Of a stretch of DNA of 64,000 nucleotides, positions 1 through 8,857 are shown piece by piece (within the stretch, counting starts at the first letter, position 1; each line of letters begins with the position of its first letter). Below the pieces are notes generated by a model. It was given only the letters and a program-made list of their open reading frames with translations. It was not told the origin of the DNA and made no database searches. The translations under genes were made by a program, and so were the position numbers. Location of the stretch: NCBI GenBank assembly GCA_029222685.1, contig JARHVB010000018.1, forward strand, positions 59,909 through 123,908, written 5' to 3'. The DNA comes from Terripilifer ovatus. Lineage in GTDB: Bacteria > Pseudomonadota > Alphaproteobacteria > Rhizobiales > Beijerinckiaceae.

Positions 1-963
1 GAAGGCGCTGATACGGGCGCGCGTAATGTCGGTTTGAATCGCGGCGAATTCGCTCTTGCCGTCGGCGCTGACGGCGCCCATGGCGATCAGGGGTTCGACG
101 TCGTTCATGCGCATCGACGCCATCGCCTTCTGGATCGTGGCGATGCGCACGTCGGATTCGCGGTTGAGCGTCAGGATCGATTTGTAGATCTGGACGGCGT
201 CCTGGGTCTGCCTGGTCTTGGCGAAGGTTTCGGCGACGGCCCAGAGCACGTCGATGTCGGCGTCCTCGGCGTTGAAGCCGTCCTTCTTGATGTAGTCGAG
301 AAGATCCTGGAGCTTGCCGGTCCCATAGAGACTCATGACCTTGTTGCGCACGGTCTTGCGCGCCAGCTTCTGCGTCAGTTCGGCCGACGGCTGCCAGCCG
401 GGCTCGGCGCGGATGCGCTGGTCGATGGCCGCGCGCAGATCGTCGAGCTGATCGGCCGCGAACAGATCCCACAATGCCTGTTCGTCCTCGCCGCCGGCCT
501 TGGCCTGGTTGTAAAGGTCGTTGGGGACTTCCCAGCCCGGATACAGACGCTGGAGCCGGCGGATTTCGGTCTGCACGCGGTTGGTCTGATTGAGCGAGGC
601 GTAATAGCGCAGGGCCGAATCGTCCGGCCCTTCGCCGGGCGCAAGCTGCAGCCCTAGACTTGCGGCGGAGCCGATGCCAGAGCCGCCGCCAAGGACAAGA
701 CCTGTTGCGCCGGGAGCCGGCGCCGGCTGCAACGGACTGACAGGTCTCTTCGACAATTCAAGCGCGCTCAGGGGGGATGGCGGCCGATCGAGAGATGGTG
801 CTGGCGCGGCGCGCGGCGGCGCGGTTTCGCGCGCCGGCGGCTGCGACGGCGTCATGCCTTCGATGATGAAGGTGCCCTGCTGCGCAAGCGCCGCGTGCGC
901 GGAGAACAGCGCAGCGGCCGAAATGCTCAGAAGTAAACGGCGCGCCGTCAATTTCTGAGGCAT
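1..963 (-). CDS. TPR-type cellulose biosynthesis protein, BcsC-like (N-terminal part, cut by window edge)
   Basis: The frame runs off the left edge, so only its first 321 codons are present and no stop is seen. It starts with a signal peptide (MPQKLTARR, hydrophobic core, likely cut after HAALA near residue 27), followed by a Pro/Ala/Gly-rich linker to about residue 110 and then helical repeats. Residues 205-290 (for example LYGTGKLQDLLDYIKKDG and AETFAKTRQTQDAVQIYKSI) look TPR-like. The ATG lies inside the end of bcsZ (16-nt overlap), so it belongs to the bcsA-B-Z operon. BcsC proteins are periplasmic TPR scaffolds fused to an outer-membrane export barrel; the barrel would lie outside the window, so the BcsC identity rests on position and the TPR-like part. 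Confidence 0.65.
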   Translation of the reverse strand, partial: MPQKLTARRLLLSISAAALFSAHAALAQQGTFIIEGMTPSQPPARETAPPRAAPAPSLDRPPSPLSALELSKRPVSPLQPAPAPGATGLVLGGGSGIGSAASLGLQLAPGEGPDDSALRYYASLNQTNRVQTEIRRLQRLYPGWEVPNDLYNQAKAGGEDEQALWDLFAADQLDDLRAAIDQRIRAEPGWQPSAELTQKLARKTVRNKVMSLYGTGKLQDLLDYIKKDGFNAEDADIDVLWAVAETFAKTRQTQDAVQIYKSILTLNRESDVRIATIQKAMASMRMNDVEPLIAMGAVSADGKSEFAAIQTDITRARISAF

Positions 964-2114
964 GATCCATACCTCATCTGCACCGCCAGCAGAGCCATCA
1001 GATGCAATGTTGCGGGGTAGTAATTGTCGGCATCGCGCGGTGCGCGCAAGCTGGCGGGGATGGCGGTCTGATCGAGCGTGCACATGACGAGCGCCCCGAT
1101 GCTGGAATAGCCGGCTTCCGAAAGCGTTTCGGTGTCGCGGCCGGAACTCACTTCGACCGCGCTGATGGCGCCGCGCTTCCTGTTCACCCAGGCGTAGAAC
1201 GGCGCGTAATTATCCCATTCACCCACGCCGGCCCAAGCCATGTAAAGCGGGATACGAATCGAATTGTATGAAAATTGCGCGGGAAATCCGTCGGCAGGAC
1301 GGATCTCGTTCTCACGAAAGGAAATCCATTCCGTCGGCAGATTCTGCGGCCCGAAGCGTGCCGACTTGAGCAGATCGAGACCGCTCTGGATCAAGCCGTT
1401 CCAATCGAGTTCCGGCGCCACGAGCGAAAGGCGGGCGAAAGCCGGAAACACATAATAGGACAGGTTGAGTACGGGCCCGTCGGCGCGCTCGCCAGCGGCA
1501 AAGCCCGTCACGGCGGGCAACAGCAGGGCGCCTTGCTTGGTCTTGAACAGGATGAGCTTGCGGCCGACTTCGACGGCGATGCGGCGCGCGGCGACCCGAT
1601 AGGCGACATCGGCCCAGAGTTCGCCGGCTTCCGTCAGCGCCCAGGCAACGAGAATGTCGCCGTCGCTGGCATTGTTCATATCGGACACGCCGGGGCGATG
1701 ATTGGGCGACCACCGCCATGCCATCAACTGATCGTCGCGCACCATCAGGTTGGCGCGCGTCCAGCCCCAGATCCGGTCGAAGGCCGGGCGGTCGTTCGCC
1801 GCCACCGCCAGAAGCATGGCGTAGCCCTGGCCCTCGCTGTGGCTGATGAGATCGTTGGCGGTGTCGATAACCCTGCCGGTGTTGGTGATGAAGCGCGCCT
1901 TGTAGGCCTGCCAGTATTGCGGCGTCTTCAGCGCGCCGCCGAGAGCAATCGGCTTGGCATCGAGCGTCAGCAGTCGCCGCGTCTCGGCGCCAATGGGCAC
2001 GCTCCCTTGAGCCGTCTGCGCCGCCGTTTGAGCTTGGGTCAGCGAGGTGCAGACAAGCACGGCCGCGACCATCGCCGTCGCATGCCGAAGAGTTGCAGCC
2101 TTCAACGCTCTCAT
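948..2114 (-). CDS. bcsZ: Periplasmic endo-beta-1,4-glucanase of the cellulose operon (GH8)
   Basis: 388 residues with an N-terminal signal peptide (to about TQAQT, residue 30). GH8 signatures are clear: HSEGQGYAMLLA carries the presumed catalytic acid Glu94, and NNASDGDILVAWAL (Asp151) is the family signature block. BcsZ trims nascent glucan in the periplasm and is usual in bcs operons. The ATG overlaps the bcsB stop as ATGA, showing translational coupling. Odd point: the later motif FSYNSIRIPLYMAW has Asn284 where E. coli BcsZ has its catalytic base Asp243 (SYDAIR), so hydrolytic activity may be altered or use another base. Family assignment is firm; activity is not. Confidence 0.93.
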   Translation of the reverse strand: MRALKAATLRHATAMVAAVLVCTSLTQAQTAAQTAQGSVPIGAETRRLLTLDAKPIALGGALKTPQYWQAYKARFITNTGRVIDTANDLISHSEGQGYAMLLAVAANDRPAFDRIWGWTRANLMVRDDQLMAWRWSPNHRPGVSDMNNASDGDILVAWALTEAGELWADVAYRVAARRIAVEVGRKLILFKTKQGALLLPAVTGFAAGERADGPVLNLSYYVFPAFARLSLVAPELDWNGLIQSGLDLLKSARFGPQNLPTEWISFRENEIRPADGFPAQFSYNSIRIPLYMAWAGVGEWDNYAPFYAWVNRKRGAISAVEVSSGRDTETLSEAGYSSIGALVMCTLDQTAIPASLRAPRDADNYYPATLHLMALLAVQMRYGSCLRN

Positions 2115-5053
2115 TCTGTACTCCGACCCACGCCCTTCAGGAACCAGTTCGTTGCTGCCGCAAGGAGCAAGGCAAGGATCAAGACCATGAAGACGTAAAT
2201 ATTTGGATTCAGCGACAACCAGCCGGCTGCGATCAGCCGCAAGTTGTTGATGGAAAGAGGTTGCGTCGCAATGAGATAGGAGGTCTCGACGGGGATGTTG
2301 ACGATCGCGCCTTCGGCGGCGTTGAGCACCGAAACACGGCCGGCGATCTGCTGCCAGACTCTCGGATCGACGAGACAGGAGACCGATTGCGCCAGGACTG
2401 CGGCATTGGGCGCGGTGACGAGCGTGCGCAAACTGTCGGGCGAGCCGTTGACGAGATCCTGCGCGACGATCAGCGACGCCTGGCGGGTCAGGATCGGACG
2501 TCTGATCTGGGTTTCGAGCCGCGCGCTGACCCAGTTGTGCAGATCAGCATAAATGTCCGTGGCCCAGGTGACGGCGCGGTCATATCTGGTTCTGAGCCTT
2601 GCCAAAATGCCGCCCTGGCTGCGAATGTTCGCATCCCATTCTTCAAACAGCCTGCTTTGGTCGGGATCTCCGATGGCGCCGACGGATAAGGGATCGTTGC
2701 GGTATTTCGACGTGTGCTCGGCGTAGCGGAAGCCGCCCTGCGGCGTCGGCATATGACAGGCGGCCGGGAAATTGCGCTGCAGGACAAGGCGATGGCGCGC
2801 CAGCGCTTCGGTGCGGCTCATGGTTTCCGAACCGGGCGTGATTTCGGAACTGAGCGTCTGGCTCCAGTTGTCGAGAACCGTCTGCTGTTGCAGGCCGACG
2901 GACCTGAAGGTGTCGCTTGGGACCGCTTGCGCCGGGGCGACGATCAGGGCCGGTCCGCTATCGGCCGGCGGTTCGCTGAGGGTGAGCTGGAAAGCGATCG
3001 GTCGGCCGGCGGAGATGGCAAAATGCGTCGCCATGGTGGCCGCAGCGCCGATGGCTTCCTTGCTCGGTGCCGGCACATAAAGCGGTGGGCGCGCCTGGCT
3101 TGATGCATAAGGGAAACCGCCAGTCGCGGTCACCGCAAGATCGGGCATATGGGCGATGCGGGCGATCTTCGGCAGTTCGATTTCGGTGTTGTCGAGCAGC
3201 AGAAAGCGATTCCTGCCGGAGATGGCGGAGATCGGGTCGCAGGCGATGTCGCTGGGCATCGCAAGCTGTGCCTCGATCTCGATACGATTGAGGCCGGGGC
3301 GCAGGGAGCCGAGCGGCAGCGGGATCGGATTCTGCTTGAACACGTCGCCGCTGGTTTTCGGCAGGCTGAGGCTGACAACATTGCGGGTGTTGACGCTGAC
3401 GACGACCTGGGCGCCATAACCCAGGCCCGGCGCATAACCGCCGGCGAGATCGAGAATGACCTTGGCATAGTCGGCCGAATAGAAATCCGGCGGCATGACG
3501 ATGTTGAAGCCGACACGGAACAGGCGGCCGCTGAATTCCTGGCTGACGACGCCGAGATCGCGCAGTTTCACACGCTCGCCGCCAAACATGCGATAACCCG
3601 GAAAGGCCTGTGCCGCACGGATACCCTGGGGCGTGCCGCGCAGTTCCGAAGACACGGAAAGCTGGCGCAGCGCATCATTGACGTCGTCTTCGGTGCGGCC
3701 GGTGAAGACGAGCGTCGTACGCTTGCCGCCGCTCGCGGGTACGACGAGGACTTTCGGCCCTGTGACCTGGCCGATGCTGATGGTGCCGAGCAGTCCGTCG
3801 AGTTCGCCGACGGTGCCGATCGCCAGGTTGATGCCGTGAACGCCGTCGGCGATCGGGCCGACATCGACGACGGTCTGCTGGAACCGGCCGAACAGCGACA
3901 GCATCTGCGTCGCTCGGATGACGCGATCGATGTTGGCCATGCTGGTTTTGGCGGCGATGATGGCGCGAATGGGCATGGCGCCCTGCTCATCCACCGGCAG
4001 CGCCGCGAGTTCGGCGACACTGGTGATCGCGCCTGGCCCCGAGAGCACAAGGCCGGTCTGGGTCGGATCGATCTGCGTCCACAGTTCGTAAGTTGCCTGC
4101 AGCGAGCAATCGACGCGGTGGCGATGCTCGGCCATGATGCGGACCGAATTGAAGCCGGGCCGCATCAATCCGTCGGGAATGTCGAACGTCGCCGTGCGCA
4201 CACCGCGTGCCGCGTTGATGTTGGTGCGGCCGACGGCCTGATCGTTGATCATCAGGGTCAGATACGAGGCTTCCGGCATGACCGAGATGGCGGACAGAAA
4301 GCCGACCTGGAATTTCAACCCGCGCTGGATCTGCGTGTCGGTGACATAAATCGGCCATTCCGAAGCGCCGACTTCGCCGGTCAGGCGGAAGCCCTGCACA
4401 TTGTTGGTCAGATGACGCAGGACGACGCCGTTTTCTTTCAGCGATCCGATGCGGCTCGCCGTCGTTTGGCCTCCGATGGCCGGGCTTGCGATGTTGGGGC
4501 TCGCCGTTCCCTGGTTTGGACCGCCGCCGGCCGGCGGGCCGCCATAGGTGCGCGGCGCGGCCATGGGCGGCTGCGTCGTCGGCTGCTGGGGTGGACTCGG
4601 CTGCAGTTGCGGCCGCGGCGGCGACACGATGACTGGTAACTGCGCCTGAACGTCATTGGCCACGGGAGATTGGCCTGCGGGGGCTTGTGCGGCCGCGGCA
4701 TCGTTGCCGGCGCCGGCCGGGATCTGGCGCGGCGGCTGCCTGACGTTCGGCGCAAGCGATTCGCGCAGCGGCGCTGCCTGTGCGGCATCGCGCTGCGTCG
4801 GCGACGGCGTGGCAGGCGCCGACATGGCAGGTGCCGACATGGCAGGCTTTGAACTGGCAGGCGCTGAATTCGATTGGTCCCACGCGGGCGCAGACGGCGA
4901 CATGGGCTGCAGGCGTTGCAGGCTTGGCGGCGCGGTGGTGAAAATCGGCTGCGCCGACGCGGCGCCGGCGGCCAGACAAAGGGCCGCTGCCAGCAGTTGC
5001 AGGGCCGGTCGTTTTAAGCCTGCAACTGATATGTGGCGTTTATCCTGCATCAC
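2111..5053 (-). CDS. bcsB: Cyclic-di-GMP-associated cellulose synthase subunit B
   Basis: 980 residues, longer than most BcsB (about 750-800) because of a Pro/Ala/Gln-rich low-complexity stretch from about residue 35 to 200 that contains short SAPAM repeats. It has a signal peptide (LLAAALCLAAGAASAQP), then the periplasmic beta-rich carbohydrate-binding body, and ends in one membrane helix (IYVFMVLILALLLAAATNW) that would pack against BcsA. The first codon is GTG, directly followed by ATG (5050), so either may initiate. It lies 18 nt behind bcsA and overlaps bcsZ by ATGA. BcsB guides the glucan through the periplasm and is required for BcsA activity. Confidence 0.93.
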   Translation of the reverse strand: MMQDKRHISVAGLKRPALQLLAAALCLAAGAASAQPIFTTAPPSLQRLQPMSPSAPAWDQSNSAPASSKPAMSAPAMSAPATPSPTQRDAAQAAPLRESLAPNVRQPPRQIPAGAGNDAAAAQAPAGQSPVANDVQAQLPVIVSPPRPQLQPSPPQQPTTQPPMAAPRTYGGPPAGGGPNQGTASPNIASPAIGGQTTASRIGSLKENGVVLRHLTNNVQGFRLTGEVGASEWPIYVTDTQIQRGLKFQVGFLSAISVMPEASYLTLMINDQAVGRTNINAARGVRTATFDIPDGLMRPGFNSVRIMAEHRHRVDCSLQATYELWTQIDPTQTGLVLSGPGAITSVAELAALPVDEQGAMPIRAIIAAKTSMANIDRVIRATQMLSLFGRFQQTVVDVGPIADGVHGINLAIGTVGELDGLLGTISIGQVTGPKVLVVPASGGKRTTLVFTGRTEDDVNDALRQLSVSSELRGTPQGIRAAQAFPGYRMFGGERVKLRDLGVVSQEFSGRLFRVGFNIVMPPDFYSADYAKVILDLAGGYAPGLGYGAQVVVSVNTRNVVSLSLPKTSGDVFKQNPIPLPLGSLRPGLNRIEIEAQLAMPSDIACDPISAISGRNRFLLLDNTEIELPKIARIAHMPDLAVTATGGFPYASSQARPPLYVPAPSKEAIGAAATMATHFAISAGRPIAFQLTLSEPPADSGPALIVAPAQAVPSDTFRSVGLQQQTVLDNWSQTLSSEITPGSETMSRTEALARHRLVLQRNFPAACHMPTPQGGFRYAEHTSKYRNDPLSVGAIGDPDQSRLFEEWDANIRSQGGILARLRTRYDRAVTWATDIYADLHNWVSARLETQIRRPILTRQASLIVAQDLVNGSPDSLRTLVTAPNAAVLAQSVSCLVDPRVWQQIAGRVSVLNAAEGAIVNIPVETSYLIATQPLSINNLRLIAAGWLSLNPNIYVFMVLILALLLAAATNWFLKGVGRSTE

Positions 5054-5071
5054 TGCGCATACCGCATGGCC

Positions 5072-7381
5072 TTAGGCCGCCTTCGTTTCGATGGACTTTG
5101 TTTTGGCGGCGTCGGCAGACGGCGTGCCTGTCTTCGCCATTTCGATGAGTTTTTTCAGCATTTCGGCGGACATTTCCGGCGTCGCCTCGATCGTCACGGC
5201 TTCCTTGCTGTCCTTGAGCTGCTTGCGCATATAGGCGAGCGCACGGAACGGTTCCGTGATGCCCCAGTAGATGAATTCATAGGTGCCCGACAGGATGCTC
5301 TTGTGCGAGCGGCGGCTTGCCAGGAAACGCGGCAGCGCATCGGAATCGGCATACATGAGATCGGCGAGGACGAAATATTCGCGCGGATTGAGATCGGCGA
5401 ATTCGAGCCCGTAGGTGGTCACCTTGTCACTGTTCAAGGTGCCGTGCTTGAGCATCACGGGCAGGGTTTCGTCGGTGATGATGGTACCCATGGGGACGAT
5501 GGAGAGGCGTCCGATGTTATTCTCGACGTCGTGTTCCGACGGTGTCCGCTCGGTGAAGATCACGCCGCAGCCGCCGGCCGAGACATTGATAACATGGACC
5601 GGGTAGGTCTGCCCCAGAATTTCAAGGGAGCCCTGGCGGTCAACGATAAGTCGCGGATGCCGGTCGGGCTGCTTGCGTTCGGCCACGGCGCCGAGCGCGG
5701 CGCCGGCGATCATCATGTTGAACGTATTCCAGGCGCCGACGACGAGCATGAGATCGCTGACGCCGGGCTCGAAGACATAGCGCCATGTCGCCATCAGGCC
5801 GCCGGCGACCAGCAGGCCGTGCAACGCAAAAAACGGCCACGCCAGTTCCGACAGATGATCGTTGTCAAGCGACAGGCCCTTGGCCGTGACGTTGAAGGTC
5901 GGCTTGCGCGGAGACATGGCGACGGAGACCAGCGCCTTGAACAGAAAGACGCCCTGAACATATTCGTAAAGCTCGGATATCCACGGCCAGCGCACAGAAC
6001 CATAAAGATAGTTCTGCAGCATGAGATTGATGACGATATAGGTCGAGGTGTAAGCGATGGCCTCGTCGAGGTTCGAGACGAAAATCTTGACGTCGAAGAA
6101 GATGTAGGACAGCGGCGCCAGCATGAAGGTGAGGCGCGGCAGCGGAAAGAACCAGAATGTCATGCTGGACAGATAGGCCAGCCGCTGGATCATATGCAGG
6201 CCCTTCTTCATCGTCGGGTTCTTCAGAATCAGGATCTGGAACATGCCCTGCGCCCAGCGCGAGCGCTGGCCGATGAACGAGACGAAGGTTTCTGGCTGCA
6301 GGCCGGCGATCAGCGGCTTGTCGACGAAGACGCTGGTCCAGCCGGACGAATGAAGATCGAGCGCGGTCTCGCAATCTTCCGTAATGGTGACGCCGGAAAA
6401 GCCGCCGACCGAATCGAGCGCGGTGCGGCGCAGCAGCGCCGCCGAGCCGCAGAAGAACGAGCCGTTCCACTTGTCGAGACCGCGCTGCGTGACCGAATAG
6501 AACATCTCGTTTTCGGACGGCATGCGGTTGAAGGTCTGCAGGTTTTTCTCGATCGGATCGGGATTGAGAAACACGTGCGGCGTCTGCACCAGAAACAGTT
6601 TCGGGTCGCGGGCGAAGTGGCCGACGGTCTCGCGCAGGAAGGCGCGGAAGGGCGCATGATCGGCATCGAAGACAACGACGACTTCGCCGCGCGAAGCTTT
6701 CAGTCCGTTGTTGAGATTGCCGGCCTTGGCGTGTTCGTTGCGGGCGCGCGTCAGATAATGCGCGCCCATCTGGGCGCACAGCGCCTGCAGGTCGGCGCGC
6801 CTCGCGCGGGCAGCCTCAGCCTTCACGGGATTGCTATCGTTGCATTTCTGGTCGGTGCCGCCGTCGTCGAGCAGCCAGACTTTCAGTTTCTCCTTGGGAT
6901 AGTCCATCGACATGGCGGCGGCGATGGTGGTGGCGAGGATGTAATCGTCTTCGTTATAGCTCGGGATGAAGACGTCGACTGTCGGCAGAATGTCGTCATC
7001 GTCGCGCGGCAGCCGCTTGCGCTGCATGGGATCGGCGTTGACGATCAGGCTGATGACGAGAATCAGCACGCAGTACATTTCCGCGCAAAGCAGAAACGTC
7101 CCCAGGGTGAAACCCAAAGTGTCGCTGACCGGCGGCAACGTGCTGGTCAGGCGCCAATAGAGATAGCGCATGACGACAAAAGTGCCGAGGGCCAGAAAGC
7201 TCTGGCGGGCCAGTTTACCGCGCCCGAATTTCCAGATGGCGCTCATGACAACGATGGCGGAGCAGCCAAGGGTCAGTTGGGCGTCGGTGCTGATCGGTTG
7301 GGTCAAAAACAGCACGGCAACGGTGCCGGCTGCCAACCAGGTCAGGGTACGCAACACAGGAAGCATTTGAACCAACTCCAA
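5072..7381 (-). CDS. bcsA: Cellulose synthase catalytic subunit (UDP-forming), GT2 with PilZ domain
   Basis: 769 residues. Membrane helices flank a family 2 glycosyltransferase domain carrying the full processive motif set: D172-D173-G, D239-A-D241, T334-E-D336 and Q372-RSRW. A C-terminal PilZ domain (about 568-680) carries the c-di-GMP motif NVSAGG (599-604), but its basic motif reads RKQPDR (569-574) instead of the usual RQxRR form. The enzyme polymerises UDP-glucose and moves the chain across the inner membrane when c-di-GMP is bound. First gene of the bcsA-B-Z-TPR minus-strand operon; bcsS lies upstream on the same strand. Confidence 0.96.
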   Translation of the reverse strand: MELVQMLPVLRTLTWLAAGTVAVLFLTQPISTDAQLTLGCSAIVVMSAIWKFGRGKLARQSFLALGTFVVMRYLYWRLTSTLPPVSDTLGFTLGTFLLCAEMYCVLILVISLIVNADPMQRKRLPRDDDDILPTVDVFIPSYNEDDYILATTIAAAMSMDYPKEKLKVWLLDDGGTDQKCNDSNPVKAEAARARRADLQALCAQMGAHYLTRARNEHAKAGNLNNGLKASRGEVVVVFDADHAPFRAFLRETVGHFARDPKLFLVQTPHVFLNPDPIEKNLQTFNRMPSENEMFYSVTQRGLDKWNGSFFCGSAALLRRTALDSVGGFSGVTITEDCETALDLHSSGWTSVFVDKPLIAGLQPETFVSFIGQRSRWAQGMFQILILKNPTMKKGLHMIQRLAYLSSMTFWFFPLPRLTFMLAPLSYIFFDVKIFVSNLDEAIAYTSTYIVINLMLQNYLYGSVRWPWISELYEYVQGVFLFKALVSVAMSPRKPTFNVTAKGLSLDNDHLSELAWPFFALHGLLVAGGLMATWRYVFEPGVSDLMLVVGAWNTFNMMIAGAALGAVAERKQPDRHPRLIVDRQGSLEILGQTYPVHVINVSAGGCGVIFTERTPSEHDVENNIGRLSIVPMGTIITDETLPVMLKHGTLNSDKVTTYGLEFADLNPREYFVLADLMYADSDALPRFLASRRSHKSILSGTYEFIYWGITEPFRALAYMRKQLKDSKEAVTIEATPEMSAEMLKKLIEMAKTGTPSADAAKTKSIETKAA

Positions 7382-7501
7382 CGCTACCTGTTAACCCTAC
7401 GGAGCAAGCGTAACGAAGGGCTTAACTTCGCGGACCGCTTTGAATCCTTAGCGGATATTTATTCTTAACAAGTGGTTAGGATTCAGCGGGAAACGACGGC
7501 T
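7382..7501. promoter_or_regulatory. bcsS-bcsA intergenic region with a possible CtrA-like site
   Basis: This AT-richer spacer lies between the bcsS stop and the bcsA start and probably holds the bcsA promoter. At 7465-7479 it contains TTAA, seven bases, then TTAG, one mismatch from the alphaproteobacterial CtrA box TTAA-N7-TTAA. Another TTAA occurs within CTTAAC near 7420. A single near-match is weak evidence for CtrA control. Confidence 0.25.
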
Positions 7502-8251
7502 TCAGAAGCCGATGCGGGCGTCGAGGATGCCGTAGAAGCCACCACCGCGGACCCTGTCGTTGACATAGCCGCCGGAGATGCCGAACTGCAGGGCGCCCAG
7601 CTTGACGCCGGTGACATGGGCGCCGACTCTCCATTGACTGTAGAAGTTGTCGCCGAGAAACAGCACTTCGGGACCGACGAAAATCCGTTCGGCCAATGCC
7701 ATGCCGACCTTGAAGCGGCCGTAATAGGACATGTGCGCCGTCGAATAGGACAGAACGCCTGATACCATCGTGTAATCAGTAGGATTGGAATAGAAATCGG
7801 CGCCGACCTTGAAGCCGCCGGCGGTGCCGATGGATTTGTTCTGCGGATCGAACTTGTCGACGTGGTTGTTGGAGATCTCGCCGCCGCCGAACAGGGCGAA
7901 GGTCGTGTTACGGGTCACCCATTCATAACCGATAAGAAACGAACCGCTTTCCTGGCCGCCGCGGACGCGGCCGATGCCCGCCGTCGAGGCGACATAGGAA
8001 TAGCTGCCGAGCAGGCCGCTCAGCCTGACGCGAAGACCGCTTTCATCGAGCTTGCTGAACGGCGCGATGGTGCCGATCAGCGTGCCGTGCATCGTGTCCT
8101 GCGAGGTGCCGGTCAGGCTCGCGTCGATCGCCACGCTCGGCCGGCTCGCCTGGGCCGAGCCCGGCGCGCCGGTGTACCAGTCCTGCGCCCGGGCGCCGGT
8201 GACACCCCCGACGCTGACTATCGATGCGAATACGATCGCCCTGAAACGCAT
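7502..8251 (-). CDS. bcsS: Cellulose biosynthesis protein BcsS, predicted outer-membrane beta barrel
   Basis: 249 residues with a signal peptide (MRFRAIVFASIVSVGGVTGARAQ) and then alternating aromatic/small residues typical of transmembrane beta strands, ending in a terminal aromatic (ILDARIGF), a common C-terminus of outer-membrane barrels. Length and composition match the BcsS family found beside bcsA in alphaproteobacteria. It is on the same strand as bcsA, 120 nt upstream. Its molecular role is not settled in the literature I know; a part in secretion or anchoring of the polymer is inferred from location. Confidence 0.75.
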   Translation of the reverse strand: MRFRAIVFASIVSVGGVTGARAQDWYTGAPGSAQASRPSVAIDASLTGTSQDTMHGTLIGTIAPFSKLDESGLRVRLSGLLGSYSYVASTAGIGRVRGGQESGSFLIGYEWVTRNTTFALFGGGEISNNHVDKFDPQNKSIGTAGGFKVGADFYSNPTDYTMVSGVLSYSTAHMSYYGRFKVGMALAERIFVGPEVLFLGDNFYSQWRVGAHVTGVKLGALQFGISGGYVNDRVRGGGFYGILDARIGF

Positions 8252-8425
8252 GACGCGGTTTGCCTGCCACTCGAGAATCCAGGCTGGAAGCCCTATTTTT
8301 CATCCGCAAGTATCGAGGCAGGGGTTTACGTAGGGGTTAATTCAAATTTATTGATCCGCGTTATCTTTAACGAAAGATGAGTGGTTTGGAAGCGGGCCTG
8401 TCCCGACACGCGACAAGCGCGTCCG

Positions 8426-8857
8426 TCACAGATTGATCACGACATACTCGTCCTCGACCGTGACCTTGAAGGTCTCGGCCACGTAAGGGCCCTTGGCGAT
8501 TTCGGCGCCGGGCTCGACGTGGGCGTCGTAGGCGCGCACGCGGGTGCCCGTCGGGTCGCACCAGGACTGGCCGGTGCGAATGTCGAATTCCCAGCCGTGC
8601 CACGGACATTTGACGAATTCGCCTTGGCGCGACAGGCGGTATTCGCCGGGAAGGTCGGCTTCCGCCAGGCCGACGATGCGGCCCTGGCACAGCGAGCCCG
8701 ATTCATGCGGGCACTTGTCGCCGATGGCGAAGAACTCGCCCTGCAGATTGAACACCGCGATCGGGCGACCGCGTACGGTGACCAGCTTGCGGCCGCCCGG
8801 CGGGACGTCTTCTACCTTTGCGACAACGTGTCGATCCATTTGGCGGTCCTTGGTCAT
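8426..8857 (-). CDS. Rieske [2Fe-2S] ferredoxin-like protein
   Basis: 143 residues with both Rieske ligand boxes: Cys49-Pro-His51 and Cys84-Pro-Trp-His87. Small soluble Rieske proteins carry electrons to ring-hydroxylating oxygenases or related enzymes. The spacing between boxes is 32 residues instead of the usual 15-17, through an insert (LAEADLPGEYRLSRQGE). The ATG overlaps the stop of the upstream amidohydrolase (ATGA), so it is the third gene of a coupled minus-strand operon. An internal ATG seven codons in (8839) is an alternative start. No oxygenase or reductase gene adjoins it; the nearest oxygenase is 46 kb away. Confidence 0.85.
   Translation of the reverse strand: MTKDRQMDRHVVAKVEDVPPGGRKLVTVRGRPIAVFNLQGEFFAIGDKCPHESGSLCQGRIVGLAEADLPGEYRLSRQGEFVKCPWHGWEFDIRTGQSWCDPTGTRVRAYDAHVEPGAEIAKGPYVAETFKVTVEDEYVVINL

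Noticed and set aside
5033..7468. Long open frame on the plus strand opposite bcsA
   Set aside because: Antisense shadow of bcsA with no domain, no ribosome-binding site and low-complexity composition.
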